Under the pieces are notes generated by a model that saw only the letters and a list, made by a program, of their open reading frames with translations, made no database searches and was not told where the DNA came from. A stretch of DNA of 37,343 nucleotides from Sphingomonadales bacterium (GTDB lineage: Bacteria > Pseudomonadota > Alphaproteobacteria > Sphingomonadales > Sphingomonadaceae), in contig SEFZ01000040.1 of the NCBI GenBank assembly GCA_004173185.1, positions 1 to 37,343 on the forward strand, written 5' to 3'. Below are positions 6,738-14,157 of the stretch, one piece after another. Position 1 is the stretch's first letter. Every line of letters begins with the position of its first letter. A program made the position numbers and the translations under genes.

Positions 6738-8767
6738 TATTTGCTTGCCTGTTTCGGCACCACGCTCAGAAACACTTGCCGAAGCTCGGGATAGAGCCGG
6801 TCGTTGCCGAGGCCCGATATGTGATCGGTGTCGAAGAACAACGGCCGTCCGCCGGGCAGCGCTTCGCATATTTGGCCGGGGCAGAGGATGGGCAGGGGGT
6901 CCCAGAGCGTCGCGCCCGGCACCTGCGCCGCAAGCCCGCTCATCGCGCGCATCACCTTGCGGCGCATCTCCAGCATGTCGGCGCGCTTCACGCTAAGGCC
7001 CTGACACATCTGGTTGTTGCGGTTGAACCAGTCGGCGCAGCGGAAGGTGGGGCTGGGGAACATCGGCTTGGGCGCTTCGAGTACCAGTTTCGCGCCGCTG
7101 CCCGCGAGTTGGGTGAGCAGGGCGCGGGCCTCTTCCAGCGCTGCATCGGTGACGACATCGTGTGCCGGACCGACTGCATCGCGGTCACCCTCGAACTGGT
7201 TGGCCATGCGCGTGAGGCGCAGGCCGGGGAGGAAGACCACATCATTGGGGCGGCTTTTGGCGCGGATATCGGCGAGGACTGCATCGTAGAAAGGGGCGCA
7301 GCGCGGGCGCGAGGCGTGGCTTTCGATCAGCTTGAAATAGGGGCAGCCGGGCTTGAAATAGAGCCGCACGGGCACGCCGAGATCGGCGGCGAGCTGGCGA
7401 AATGCGGGGGTGTAGGCAACGCCATGCGAGTCTGCGGGGACGAAGACCGCGAAACCGGCGGCGGGGGTGGTGCAGCCGCTCGGCGTCCAGACATTGACCT
7501 TGCCGCCGCCGACTTTCTCGAGGCTATCGGTCACGGTGCAATGGCTGCGGGCGGGATCTAGCGGGCGATCGGGATCGGCATACCAGGCGGCGCGATCTCC
7601 GGTGACGCTGAGCGTGATCCGATCGTGCGCGGCGAACATCGCGTGGCCACCGAGCGCTGCGGCGATCACTGCCACCGATACGCCCGCGACCACGCGACCG
7701 CGGGGGGCTGCGGCGATCCATCTGGCGGTGCGCAGCGGCTTTTCGATCAGGAAATAAGAGAGGATCGCCAGCACCACGGCGATGGCGAGCGCAGTTAGCT
7801 GGAGTTCGGTTGTGTGGAGCCCGCTGGTCCAGCGAAACAGCACGAATACCGGCCAGTGCCAGAGATAGAGCGAGTAAGAGAGCAGGCCGATCGCGACCAT
7901 CGGCTTGCTGCCCAGCACGCGCGATGCGCCGCCTGCGCAGATTGCGGCGATCAGCCCTGCGGTGCCCAGCACCGGCAGTAAAGCGAGCGGGAACGGGAAT
8001 AGCCGCCCTTCGGAGATTGCCAGCCCTGCGGCGATGAGCAGCGCGGAGACGGGGGCGAGCCAGTTCTGCCGCCCGGCCCAGCCCAGCCAGCGATCGCGGG
8101 TGAGGCAGAGCAGCATGCCCGCGCCCAATTCCCAGAAGCGGGCGAAGATCAGGTAGAAGGCGAATTTGGGCGCAATGAACGCCAGCACCGCGCAGATCAG
8201 CAGCGACGCTCCGGTGAGGGTTGCCACCCAGCGCACTGCCCGCGCGCCGCTGTGCAGCGTCTGGTGCCAGTAGAGCAGCAGGGGAAAGAGAAAGTAGAAT
8301 TGCTCCTCGACGCCGAGCGACCAAGTGTGGGTGAACGGGTTATACGCTGCCTGCGGCCCGAAATAGGTTTCGGTATCGATCGCGAGGACGATGTTGCTGA
8401 GGCCGAGAAAGGCGAAGCGGCCGACCTGTGCGATCGAGTTGCTCAGCCACGCCTGCGGCACGAAGAGCTGGGTCGCGAGGATGGCGACCAGCAGCATCAC
8501 CACAAGCGCCGGCATGATCCGTATCAGCCGCCGCGCGTAGAAATATTTGGCGAGTTCCCCGAGGCTGGTGAAGTTGCGGCCGAGCACCGAGCCGGTGACG
8601 ACGAAGCCCGAGATCACGAAGAAAATATCGACCCCGGTGAAGCCGCCCGGGAGCAGCTTTGGCCAGAGGTGGAACAGGATGACCGAAACCACCGCCACGG
8701 CGCGCAGGCCGTCGATCGCGGGGATATAGCCGAGGCGGGCGGGTGCCGGACTGTTCGTGTCTGTCAT
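6737..8767 (-). CDS. OafA/YrhL-type membrane acyltransferase with SGNH domain
   Basis: A 676-residue protein. The N-terminal half is an acyltransferase-3 membrane domain of about ten helices, with the family R-X10-H motif (R22 and H33 in DGLRAVAVVSVILFH) and GVDIFFVISGFV. The C-terminal part (about 430-676) is a periplasmic SGNH-type domain with PADSHG (usually GDSH) and FDTDHIS near the end, giving the Ser and Asp-X-X-His residues. Such fused proteins move acyl groups, usually acetyl, onto periplasmic or surface sugars such as O-antigen or exopolysaccharide. No polysaccharide genes lie next to it, so the acceptor is unknown. The gene is divergent from 8891 and its ribosome site is weak. Confidence 0.92.
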   Translation of the reverse strand: MTDTNSPAPARLGYIPAIDGLRAVAVVSVILFHLWPKLLPGGFTGVDIFFVISGFVVTGSVLGRNFTSLGELAKYFYARRLIRIMPALVVMLLVAILATQLFVPQAWLSNSIAQVGRFAFLGLSNIVLAIDTETYFGPQAAYNPFTHTWSLGVEEQFYFLFPLLLYWHQTLHSGARAVRWVATLTGASLLICAVLAFIAPKFAFYLIFARFWELGAGMLLCLTRDRWLGWAGRQNWLAPVSALLIAAGLAISEGRLFPFPLALLPVLGTAGLIAAICAGGASRVLGSKPMVAIGLLSYSLYLWHWPVFVLFRWTSGLHTTELQLTALAIAVVLAILSYFLIEKPLRTARWIAAAPRGRVVAGVSVAVIAAALGGHAMFAAHDRITLSVTGDRAAWYADPDRPLDPARSHCTVTDSLEKVGGGKVNVWTPSGCTTPAAGFAVFVPADSHGVAYTPAFRQLAADLGVPVRLYFKPGCPYFKLIESHASRPRCAPFYDAVLADIRAKSRPNDVVFLPGLRLTRMANQFEGDRDAVGPAHDVVTDAALEEARALLTQLAGSGAKLVLEAPKPMFPSPTFRCADWFNRNNQMCQGLSVKRADMLEMRRKVMRAMSGLAAQVPGATLWDPLPILCPGQICEALPGGRPLFFDTDHISGLGNDRLYPELRQVFLSVVPKQASK

Positions 8768-8890
8768 TTGTGCTCGAATCCGTAGGCCAGCCGCGCGCGC
8801 CCGACAATCCGCCCTGCGCTTGCGATGAGCTGAGCAGAGAGCGGCGAACGTGCAGTTTCAATTCATTTTCGCGGCTTTAGGTCCAGAGAT

Positions 8891-9970
8891 GTGCATGAGG
8901 GGAAATATCTGCCGGGCCTGATCGTGGCGTTTGCTGCGTTGCCCGCGCATGCCCAGCAGGCGAGCCCGACGCCTACGCCACCCCCGCCGACGATCACGAC
9001 GATCCCCGCGATCATCCCCGAGCGCTTCAGCATCGGCCCGCCAAACCAGACGCCTACGCCGGTGCCCGTGCCGACGCCCACACCCACGGCCGCTCCCGCT
9101 GCGACGCCCACGCCGCGCGTGACTGCTCCGGTGCAACGCCCGCCCGCGCCCCAGGCTACGCAGGCGATTGCTGCGCCGACGCCCTCACCGACGGTCATTG
9201 CCACGCCGGTGCCCGACATGGTGCCCCCGAAGCCGCAGGTTATCGCGTCGCCCTTGCCCGCGCCGGTGCCGACAGAGCAATCGTCACCGTTGCTCTGGGC
9301 ATTGCTTGGCGCTGGCGCGACGGCTTCCGCCGGGTTTGCGGGCTGGCTGTTGTTGCGTCGCCGGCGAGCGATCGAGGAAGTGCCTGCGCCCGTGGTGGTC
9401 GCGCCCGCTGCACCGCCATCGCCGCCGCCGCAATTGCCGCCGACACGCGGCGTGACCCCGGCCCGCGTCACGCCGCCGGTATCTGCCGAGCCCTTTGAGA
9501 TCATATTCCAGCCGCTACGCATCGAGATCGGCACGCAGGAGATCGTGATCGATCTCGAACTGCTGATCGCCAATACGAGCGGCACCGGTGCCGATGGCGT
9601 TCGGGTGTCCGCTGCGGCGATCAGCGCCAGTCCGCGTCAGGATGCGGTGCTGGCCGCTTTCCAGGGCCAGTCGCAATTCGCGGAGATGGCCGGACCATTC
9701 GATTTGCCAGCGGGAGAAGGCGGGCGATTGCCGCTCCAACTCAGGCTTGCGCGCGACACATTGCATGTCGTTGATCTTGGCGGGCGCCCGATGTTTGTGC
9801 CGATCGTCGCGATCGATCTGCGCTGGCGTGCTGGCCTGAGCATTCGCCGCCATGCCGCGAGTTTCATGCTGGGCGGCGCGGGGCCGAGCGGCAAGCCTGC
9901 GCCGATCTGGCTCGATCGCGGCCAGCCGCGCGGGCCGTTTGTGGCGAGCCGCTACACGCCTTCCGCCTGA
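8891..9970 (+). CDS. exported proline-rich single-pass membrane protein, paralogue
   Basis: A 359-residue protein starting at GTG 8891. The signal peptide is LPGLIVAFAALPAHAQ. The linker is rich in repeated P-T-P-T units (about residues 25-125). A membrane segment (about 133-155) ends in LLLRRRR. The C-terminal beta-rich region has IDLELLIANTSGTGADGVRV, which lines up with VDFELTVGNSGDTAAKDVRI of the protein at 525-1805. Other shared blocks are GEGGRL/GEGTRV and AASFMLG/SAAFKIG. The two proteins are paralogues at opposite ends of the block between rpoB and rplL. The function is unknown; the layout suggests a sensor or scaffold linking periplasm and cytoplasm, which is inference only. The GTG start has no strong ribosome site. 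Confidence 0.75.
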   Translation: MHEGKYLPGLIVAFAALPAHAQQASPTPTPPPPTITTIPAIIPERFSIGPPNQTPTPVPVPTPTPTAAPAATPTPRVTAPVQRPPAPQATQAIAAPTPSPTVIATPVPDMVPPKPQVIASPLPAPVPTEQSSPLLWALLGAGATASAGFAGWLLLRRRRAIEEVPAPVVVAPAAPPSPPPQLPPTRGVTPARVTPPVSAEPFEIIFQPLRIEIGTQEIVIDLELLIANTSGTGADGVRVSAAAISASPRQDAVLAAFQGQSQFAEMAGPFDLPAGEGGRLPLQLRLARDTLHVVDLGGRPMFVPIVAIDLRWRAGLSIRRHAASFMLGGAGPSGKPAPIWLDRGQPRGPFVASRYTPSA

Positions 9971-9988
9971 CGCAATTCCGCCTGACCC

Positions 9989-10021
9989 AAAAAAAGGGGC
10001 GGCCCGTTGCCGGACCGCCCC
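9989..10021 (-). terminator. intrinsic terminator of the rplJ-rplL transcript
   Basis: On the minus strand an 11-bp stem (10021-10011 with 10006-9996, one T-G pair) with a GCAA tetraloop is followed by seven T (9995-9989). It lies about 30 bases after the rplL stop. It separates rplJL transcription from the genes between it and rpoB. The opposite strand also has a few T after the stem and could end the plus-strand gene at 9970. Confidence 0.93.
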
Positions 10022-10053
10022 CTTTGTTTCGTCTGCAGTGAAGCAGAAGAAGC

Positions 10054-10431
10054 TTACTTGATTTCGACGGTCGCGCCGGCTTCTTCAAGCTGCTTCTTGA
10101 TCTTCTCTGCTTCGTCCTTGTTGACGCCTTCCTTGACGGCCTTGGGAGCCGATTCAACGAGCGTCTTCGCTTCGGTCAGGCCGAGAGCGGTGATTGCGCG
10201 GACTTCCTTAATCACGTTGATCTTCTTGCCACCGTCGGTGAGCAGGATCACGTCGAATTCGGTCTGCTCTTCAGCAGCCGGTGCTGCGCCAGCGCCGCCA
10301 GCAGCAGGAGCCGCTGCAACAGCAGCAGCAGCCGAAACGCCCCACTTCTCTTCGAGCAGCTTCGAAAGCTCAGCAGCTTCGAGGACGGTCAGAGCCGAAA
10401 GTTCGTCGACGATCTTGTTCAGGTCAGCCAT
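10054..10431 (-). CDS. rplL: ribosomal protein L7/L12
   Basis: A 125-residue protein, the usual length for bL12. It has the N-terminal dimerisation part (LNKIVDELSALTVLEAAELSKL), an Ala-rich hinge (about 33-53), and the globular C-terminal domain (FDVILLTDGGKKINVIKEVR, then ALGLTEAKTLVESAPKAVKE). This is the stalk protein that recruits translation factors. GGAG lies 8 bases upstream of the ATG. It is 52 bases after rplJ in the same operon and is closed by a strong terminator, so unlike in most bacteria rpoB is not in this transcript. Confidence 0.98.
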   Translation of the reverse strand: MADLNKIVDELSALTVLEAAELSKLLEEKWGVSAAAAVAAAPAAGGAGAAPAAEEQTEFDVILLTDGGKKINVIKEVRAITALGLTEAKTLVESAPKAVKEGVNKDEAEKIKKQLEEAGATVEIK

Positions 10432-10483
10432 GGTAAAACTCCATTCAAATCAAAAAGTTGAAAAACAAATCTCGTAAAAAAGC

Positions 10484-10999
10484 TTACGCTGCGTCCTTCT
10501 CGGCATAGGCCGAGAGAACACGCGCGATCTGCGCAGCAGGTGCCTGCGTGATCGTTGCGAGCTTGGTTGCAGGAGCAACCAGCAGGCCAACGAGCTTCGC
10601 ACGCAATTCATCGAGCGACGGCAGCGATGCCAGCGCCTTGATGCCTTCTGCGTCGAGTGCCTGAGCACCCATCGCGCCGCCGACGATCTCGAACTTGTCG
10701 GTCGTCTTGGCGAAATCGATCGCAACCTTGGCAGCAGCGACCGGATCGACCGACGTTGCAAGGCCAACGGTGCCGACCAGCAGATCGCTGAGCGATCCAT
10801 AGTCAGTGCCGTCGAGTGCGATCTTGGCAAGCTTGTTCTTCGAGACCTTATAGGCCGCGCCGGCATCACGCATCTTGTTGCGCAGGACAGTCGACTGGGC
10901 GACGGTCATGCCGAGATTGCGGGTGACAACCACCACACCAACCTCGCTAAAAGTTGCGTTCAGTTCGGCGACGGCTTCGGCCTTTTGAGCACGATCCAT
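10484..10999 (-). CDS. rplJ: ribosomal protein L10
   Basis: uL10, the base of the ribosomal stalk that carries the L7/L12 dimers. I choose ATG 10999 (MDRAQKAEAVAELN, 171 residues) because AGGAGA sits 5 bases upstream and because L10 proteins of this group begin this way. An ATG 45 bases further upstream (11044) would add an unconserved stretch. Family features are VVVVTRNLGMTVAQ, YKVSKNKLAKIAL and the C-terminal helix that binds L12 (QIARVLSAYAEKD). Control is expected through its leader at 11000-11211. Confidence 0.97.
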   Translation of the reverse strand: MDRAQKAEAVAELNATFSEVGVVVVTRNLGMTVAQSTVLRNKMRDAGAAYKVSKNKLAKIALDGTDYGSLSDLLVGTVGLATSVDPVAAAKVAIDFAKTTDKFEIVGGAMGAQALDAEGIKALASLPSLDELRAKLVGLLVAPATKLATITQAPAAQIARVLSAYAEKDAA

Positions 11000-11211
11000 G
11001 CCATTCTCCTCATATGAACCCCCGCGAACGGAGGCCCGGTTCACTTAAGTCCGAGGGAGCATGATCGTCGCGGCCGGGGAGACCCCGGGCATGACCCGAA
11101 CGCTCTGCGTACAGAGGGGTTCGGTAAAAATCTGTCCCCGTCTTGGCTGGAAATTAAGACCGGCAAATCCCGGTCACCAACTGTCTCGGACGGTTTCCTG
11201 CCGGAGCAGGA
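11000..11211 (-). promoter_or_regulatory. rplJ mRNA leader, likely L10 autoregulatory leader
   Basis: The roughly 210 bases before rplJ are rich in hairpins on the minus strand. One is ACCGG/CCGGT near 11170. Another is CGAAC and CTCTG pairing with CAGAG and GTTCG around a TACG loop (11097-11123). A third is CCGGGG/CCCCGG at 11074-11088. L10 or the L10-L12 complex binds such leaders and represses translation in many bacteria. I infer the same here from position and structure; I did not confirm the exact Rfam L10-leader motif. Confidence 0.6.
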
Positions 11212-11217
11212 GGCGCG

Positions 11218-11245
11218 CAGATAGCGGAATGCAGCCCAAAGTCAA
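11218..11245 (-). promoter_or_regulatory. sigma70 promoter of rplJ-rplL
   Basis: On the minus strand TTGACT (11245-11240) and TATCTG (11223-11218) are 16 bases apart. They lie in the gap between the stop of the upstream gene (11256) and the structured leader. The boxes are close to consensus and the position suits the leader. Confidence 0.65.
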
Positions 11246-11255
11246 CGCTATGTGG

Positions 11256-13076
11256 TCATTGCGCGGGCGGGGCCTTGGCCAATATCTCCCGCGCCTTTGG
11301 CCCCTCGGGCGTATCATAGGGGCCATAGGCCACCGGCTTGAGCGCCTGACGCGCGGCGACCGGGTTCTCGCGCCGAGCGAACTCCTCGCCGAGCATCAGG
11401 CGGGGAGCGGGGGCGGCGGGCACCCGATCGATGGCTTTCAATACGCCTTCAAGCGCGACATCGGGCGCTTCGGCATCGGCTGCGGCGAAGCTGCGGAAAT
11501 AAGCCAGCAGTGGCACAGGGGATTCAGAATCGATCCGGTTGGCCTTTGCGATCACCGCGCGGGCGGCCTTGAGCCTCGCGGTGCGCTGCGCGGCCGGACC
11601 CGCGACCGCCAGCTGGACCATGGCATTGCCCTTCCACGCCAGCGCGACAGCGCTTTCCGGCGAGAGCTTTAGCGCGCGCTCGGCGGCGGCCAGGCATTCC
11701 GCGCCATTGCCGCTGCGGCATTCGGCTTCGGCGAGCAGCAACTGCGCCTCGGCATTTTCGGAATATCGCGCGGCTTCGCGGCGCAGCCCGACCAGCCAGC
11801 GATCGCGATCCGCCAGCGCCTTGTTGCGCGCTTCGTTGGCCCGACGCGATGTCGCGAAGTCAGCGCCCACCGGCGGCGGCGGGGGAATATCGACGCGCGA
11901 TCCCAGCTCGAGGCGGCCTTTCAGGAATTCTGCCCTGCCGATGGTCAGCCGCTGGACGATCGGCTCGCCGATCCGGTCGGCCGGATAGGCCATCACCTCA
12001 TAGGGCATCTTGCCATTGTCATAGCGCTGCACCTCGCGATCGAGCACGGCCAGATCGCCGAAGACCTCTGCGGCCTTTTGCGCATCCTCACCATTGGCGA
12101 GTGCGGCGAAATAGGCGCGCAGTTGCGGGCGGCGCGTATCCGAGAAGAACAGGTAATGGGTGACCTGCCAGGCGTGGAAGGGCGTCCAGCGCGAGCTGCT
12201 CTTTGGCTGGAGATATTTCCCGTTGAACACGTCGCGGATCGGGTAATTGCGATACCAGTCGACTGCCCGGCGATATCCCTCGGGCGCGCGGCCGAACTCC
12301 AGCTTGGAATCGCCGCGGAACTTCACCGTGGCGAACAATTCGCCGAACCCGTCGACATACCAGCGCGGATAGGCGCCGGGGAAATAGGTCATCAGATAAT
12401 GCTGGGCATAGCCGGCATAGATGCGGTCCTCGGCCGGGAGCGGCACGGTGACCGAATTGACCGCGCCGGCGGGGTCCTGCCCCAAGCTGCCGAAACTCGT
12501 CCTCTGATTGAGCACGAAATAGGGGCTGGGGTCGAAGGCACCTGCATCCGCGCCCGGCTCCATGCCCGGTGGGGTCACCGGGGCCTGGATGAGCTGTGAT
12601 ATGTCCAGTGCATCGAGCCGCGTGCCGGGATCGAGAAAGGCGTATTGATCGATCCGGCTAACCGCCAGCACCGCGCCGTCCTCGCGCGGATCATAATAAC
12701 GCTGATAGCGGAAGGCGCTGGCATAAGGGCCTTGTCGCGAGCGCAGGTTGCGCAGGTCCATCGCGTCGAACTCGATCGTATTGCCGATCAGCGTGACCCG
12801 CAGCTTGACCGTATTATCTTCCTTGTCGATTCGATTGAGCAAGGCGGAGATCAGGAAGTGCAGCCGCTCCAGATTTTGGGCGATCCGGGAGACTTCGGCC
12901 TCGCTGCCATTGCTGGTGACGATGACGTGATCGGTTTCCGCCTCACGCCAGCCGCTCGGCTGTTGCAGGCTGCCGCGCACGACGATGGGGCTGTCGTCCT
13001 GCGTCTGGGCGTGGGCGGCCGGCATGGCAGCCAGACCCGCGACTCCCAGCGCCAGCATCGCGCGAATGCCCAGCAT
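11256..13076 (-). CDS. exported TPR protein with peptidase-MA-like N-terminal region
   Basis: A 606-residue protein with a signal peptide ending PAAHAQ. The first 350 residues include WREAETDHVIVTSNG and later GYAQHYLMTYFPGAYPRWYV followed by DGFGELFATVKF. This resembles the H..HY....P.W..EG.AE.F region of the peptidase-MA/DUF1570 group. The place of the zinc HExxH motif reads QHYLM, so activity is doubtful. The last 200 residues are TPR-like helices (AQLLLAEAECRSGNGAECLA, ALKLSPESAVALAWKGNAMV). The start is firm: GGGAGAGG lies 4 bases upstream of ATG 13076. A perfect palindrome typical of LacI-family operators lies just upstream. The specific role is unknown. Confidence 0.85.
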   Translation of the reverse strand: MLGIRAMLALGVAGLAAMPAAHAQTQDDSPIVVRGSLQQPSGWREAETDHVIVTSNGSEAEVSRIAQNLERLHFLISALLNRIDKEDNTVKLRVTLIGNTIEFDAMDLRNLRSRQGPYASAFRYQRYYDPREDGAVLAVSRIDQYAFLDPGTRLDALDISQLIQAPVTPPGMEPGADAGAFDPSPYFVLNQRTSFGSLGQDPAGAVNSVTVPLPAEDRIYAGYAQHYLMTYFPGAYPRWYVDGFGELFATVKFRGDSKLEFGRAPEGYRRAVDWYRNYPIRDVFNGKYLQPKSSSRWTPFHAWQVTHYLFFSDTRRPQLRAYFAALANGEDAQKAAEVFGDLAVLDREVQRYDNGKMPYEVMAYPADRIGEPIVQRLTIGRAEFLKGRLELGSRVDIPPPPPVGADFATSRRANEARNKALADRDRWLVGLRREAARYSENAEAQLLLAEAECRSGNGAECLAAAERALKLSPESAVALAWKGNAMVQLAVAGPAAQRTARLKAARAVIAKANRIDSESPVPLLAYFRSFAAADAEAPDVALEGVLKAIDRVPAAPAPRLMLGEEFARRENPVAARQALKPVAYGPYDTPEGPKAREILAKAPPAQ

Positions 13077-13093
13077 GTACCTCTCCCTAGATC

Positions 13094-13105
13094 GTTAGCG
13101 CTAAC
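13094..13105. promoter_or_regulatory. LacI-family-type operator upstream of the TPR protein gene
   Basis: The sequence GTTAGCGCTAAC is a perfect 12-bp palindrome centred on CG, 18 bases before the start codon at 13076. Palindromes of this type are the usual binding sites of LacI-family sugar regulators in Proteobacteria. A one-mismatch copy is at 14044-14055. No LacI-family gene is in the window. Confidence 0.45.
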
Positions 13106-13195
13106 ATGCCTGCAAATGCGCGGCGAGGGAAGGGGAGCGAATTGCGAATGCCTTCTTCGACCTTACACCCTCTCGCTGGCGGGGAGGCGCGGGGA

Positions 13196-13693
13196 TCAGC
13201 TGCGGATAAACAGGTTCTTGAGCCACACCGGGCCGGTGCGCGATGCCTGACCCCAGTCCATGTCCTCTTCCGCTGCTTCGGGCGTGTAGCCCCAGGGATT
13301 GAAGGTCTTCACGCGGCCTGCCTTGAACGCTGCGGTGTTGCGCGTGACCAGCGTGAGGCCATGCTCAAGCGCGGTGGCGGCGAGCAGGCCGTCGCGCGAA
13401 TCGGGGTAGGGGAGCTGTGCCCTGCGGCGGACCACGGCTGCGTCGATCGGCAATATCCGTCCTTCAAACGCCGGTAGTACCTGTCCGCTGATCCACGCCT
13501 CCAGCGCGGCGCCTGCGGGCTTGTCGCGCGCTGCCAGCCGCGCGGCGCTGGTCTCCAGCTCGAGCAGGCTTAGCGCGGACAGGAACTGGCTCTGGCGCGG
13601 CACTCCTGCGGCCCATTGGGTTAGCCCCGCATCGGTGCGTCCGCTGCGCGCCTTGCGCAGTTCCAGCACCACCCCGGCGTCGAGCAGATACAT
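13196..13693 (-). CDS. VapC-type PIN-domain toxin
   Basis: A 165-residue PIN-domain protein, a predicted Mg-dependent RNase toxin. The acidic active-site residues are D5 (MYLLDAGVV), E45 (LSLLELETS) and D98/D101 (PDSRDGLLAATALEHGLTLV), with TRN at 118-119 in the usual place. The start ATG overlaps the antitoxin stop by one base (TGATG), so the two are co-translated. The C-terminal stretch after FNPWG (about residues 135-165, with AEEDMDWGQASRTGPVWLKN) extends beyond the usual end of VapC. The active site looks complete. The exact RNA target cannot be read from the sequence. Confidence 0.9.
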   Translation of the reverse strand: MYLLDAGVVLELRKARSGRTDAGLTQWAAGVPRQSQFLSALSLLELETSAARLAARDKPAGAALEAWISGQVLPAFEGRILPIDAAVVRRRAQLPYPDSRDGLLAATALEHGLTLVTRNTAAFKAGRVKTFNPWGYTPEAAEEDMDWGQASRTGPVWLKNLFIRS

Positions 13694-13944
13694 CAGCGTT
13701 GCTCCGGCGCGCGATCCCAGATGCCGCCGGGACGGGCGGCATCCAGATCCGTCTCGACCGCATCGGGCATGGCGAGCAGATCGACCATCGTTTCGGTATG
13801 GCCGGTCAGCTGGCGGAACGCTTCGATGCTCAGCAGCACGTGCGTTGGCTTGCCGCGATCGGTGACGAAGACCGGTTCGGCGCGCGCGAATCGCTTGGCG
13901 CTGCTCACGTCCTGATTGAATTCGCGGCTGCTGACTATCTTCAT
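13693..13944 (-). CDS. Phd/YefM-type antitoxin
   Basis: An 83-residue antitoxin. The N-terminal DNA-binding fold of the Phd/YefM family is clear: MKIVSSREFNQDVSSAKRFA, then PVFVTDRGKPTHVLLSIEAF. The C-terminal tail (VDLLAMPDAVETDLDAARPG, then GIWDRAPE) should wrap the toxin. It lies directly upstream of the PIN toxin and overlaps it by one base. Antitoxins of this type normally repress their own promoter; repeated ATGTAGCT elements lie 35 to 61 bases upstream. Confidence 0.92.
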   Translation of the reverse strand: MKIVSSREFNQDVSSAKRFARAEPVFVTDRGKPTHVLLSIEAFRQLTGHTETMVDLLAMPDAVETDLDAARPGGIWDRAPEQR

Positions 13945-13978
13945 ATTGTGCCTACGTGCCTAGTTTGCTTGCGTTGTC

Positions 13979-14005
13979 ATGTAGCTATGTTACTACAATG
14001 TAGCT
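13979..14005 (-). promoter_or_regulatory. likely operator/promoter of the toxin-antitoxin pair
   Basis: ATGTAGCT occurs twice (13979-13986 and 13998-14005), 19 bases apart. TGTAG (13980-13984) is also inverted as CTACA (13993-13997). On the minus strand a possible promoter overlaps them: TTGCCG, 16 bases, TAACAT. This is the expected place for an autoregulatory antitoxin site. Promoter boxes are only fair. Confidence 0.45.
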
Positions 14006-14043
14006 TCTCGGCAACGGAATTTGTGCGGTTCGCGAAAAACCGA

Positions 14044-14055
14044 GGTAGCGCTAAC
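14044..14055. promoter_or_regulatory. LacI-family-type operator upstream of the antiporter
   Basis: GGTAGCGCTAAC matches the palindrome at 13094-13105 in 11 of 12 positions and keeps the TAGCGCTA core. It lies 103 bases before the antiporter start (14158) and 100 bases before the antitoxin start on the other strand. It may serve the antiporter gene. Confidence 0.4.
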
Positions 14056-14157
14056 GTTTTGCCATTGCGGACGACATCCGATCCGCGCTTCCTGAGCATC
14101 GACGCACAAGGGCACAACGCCATGCGTCCTTGAAGAATGCGTGGGGAGGGGACCGAA

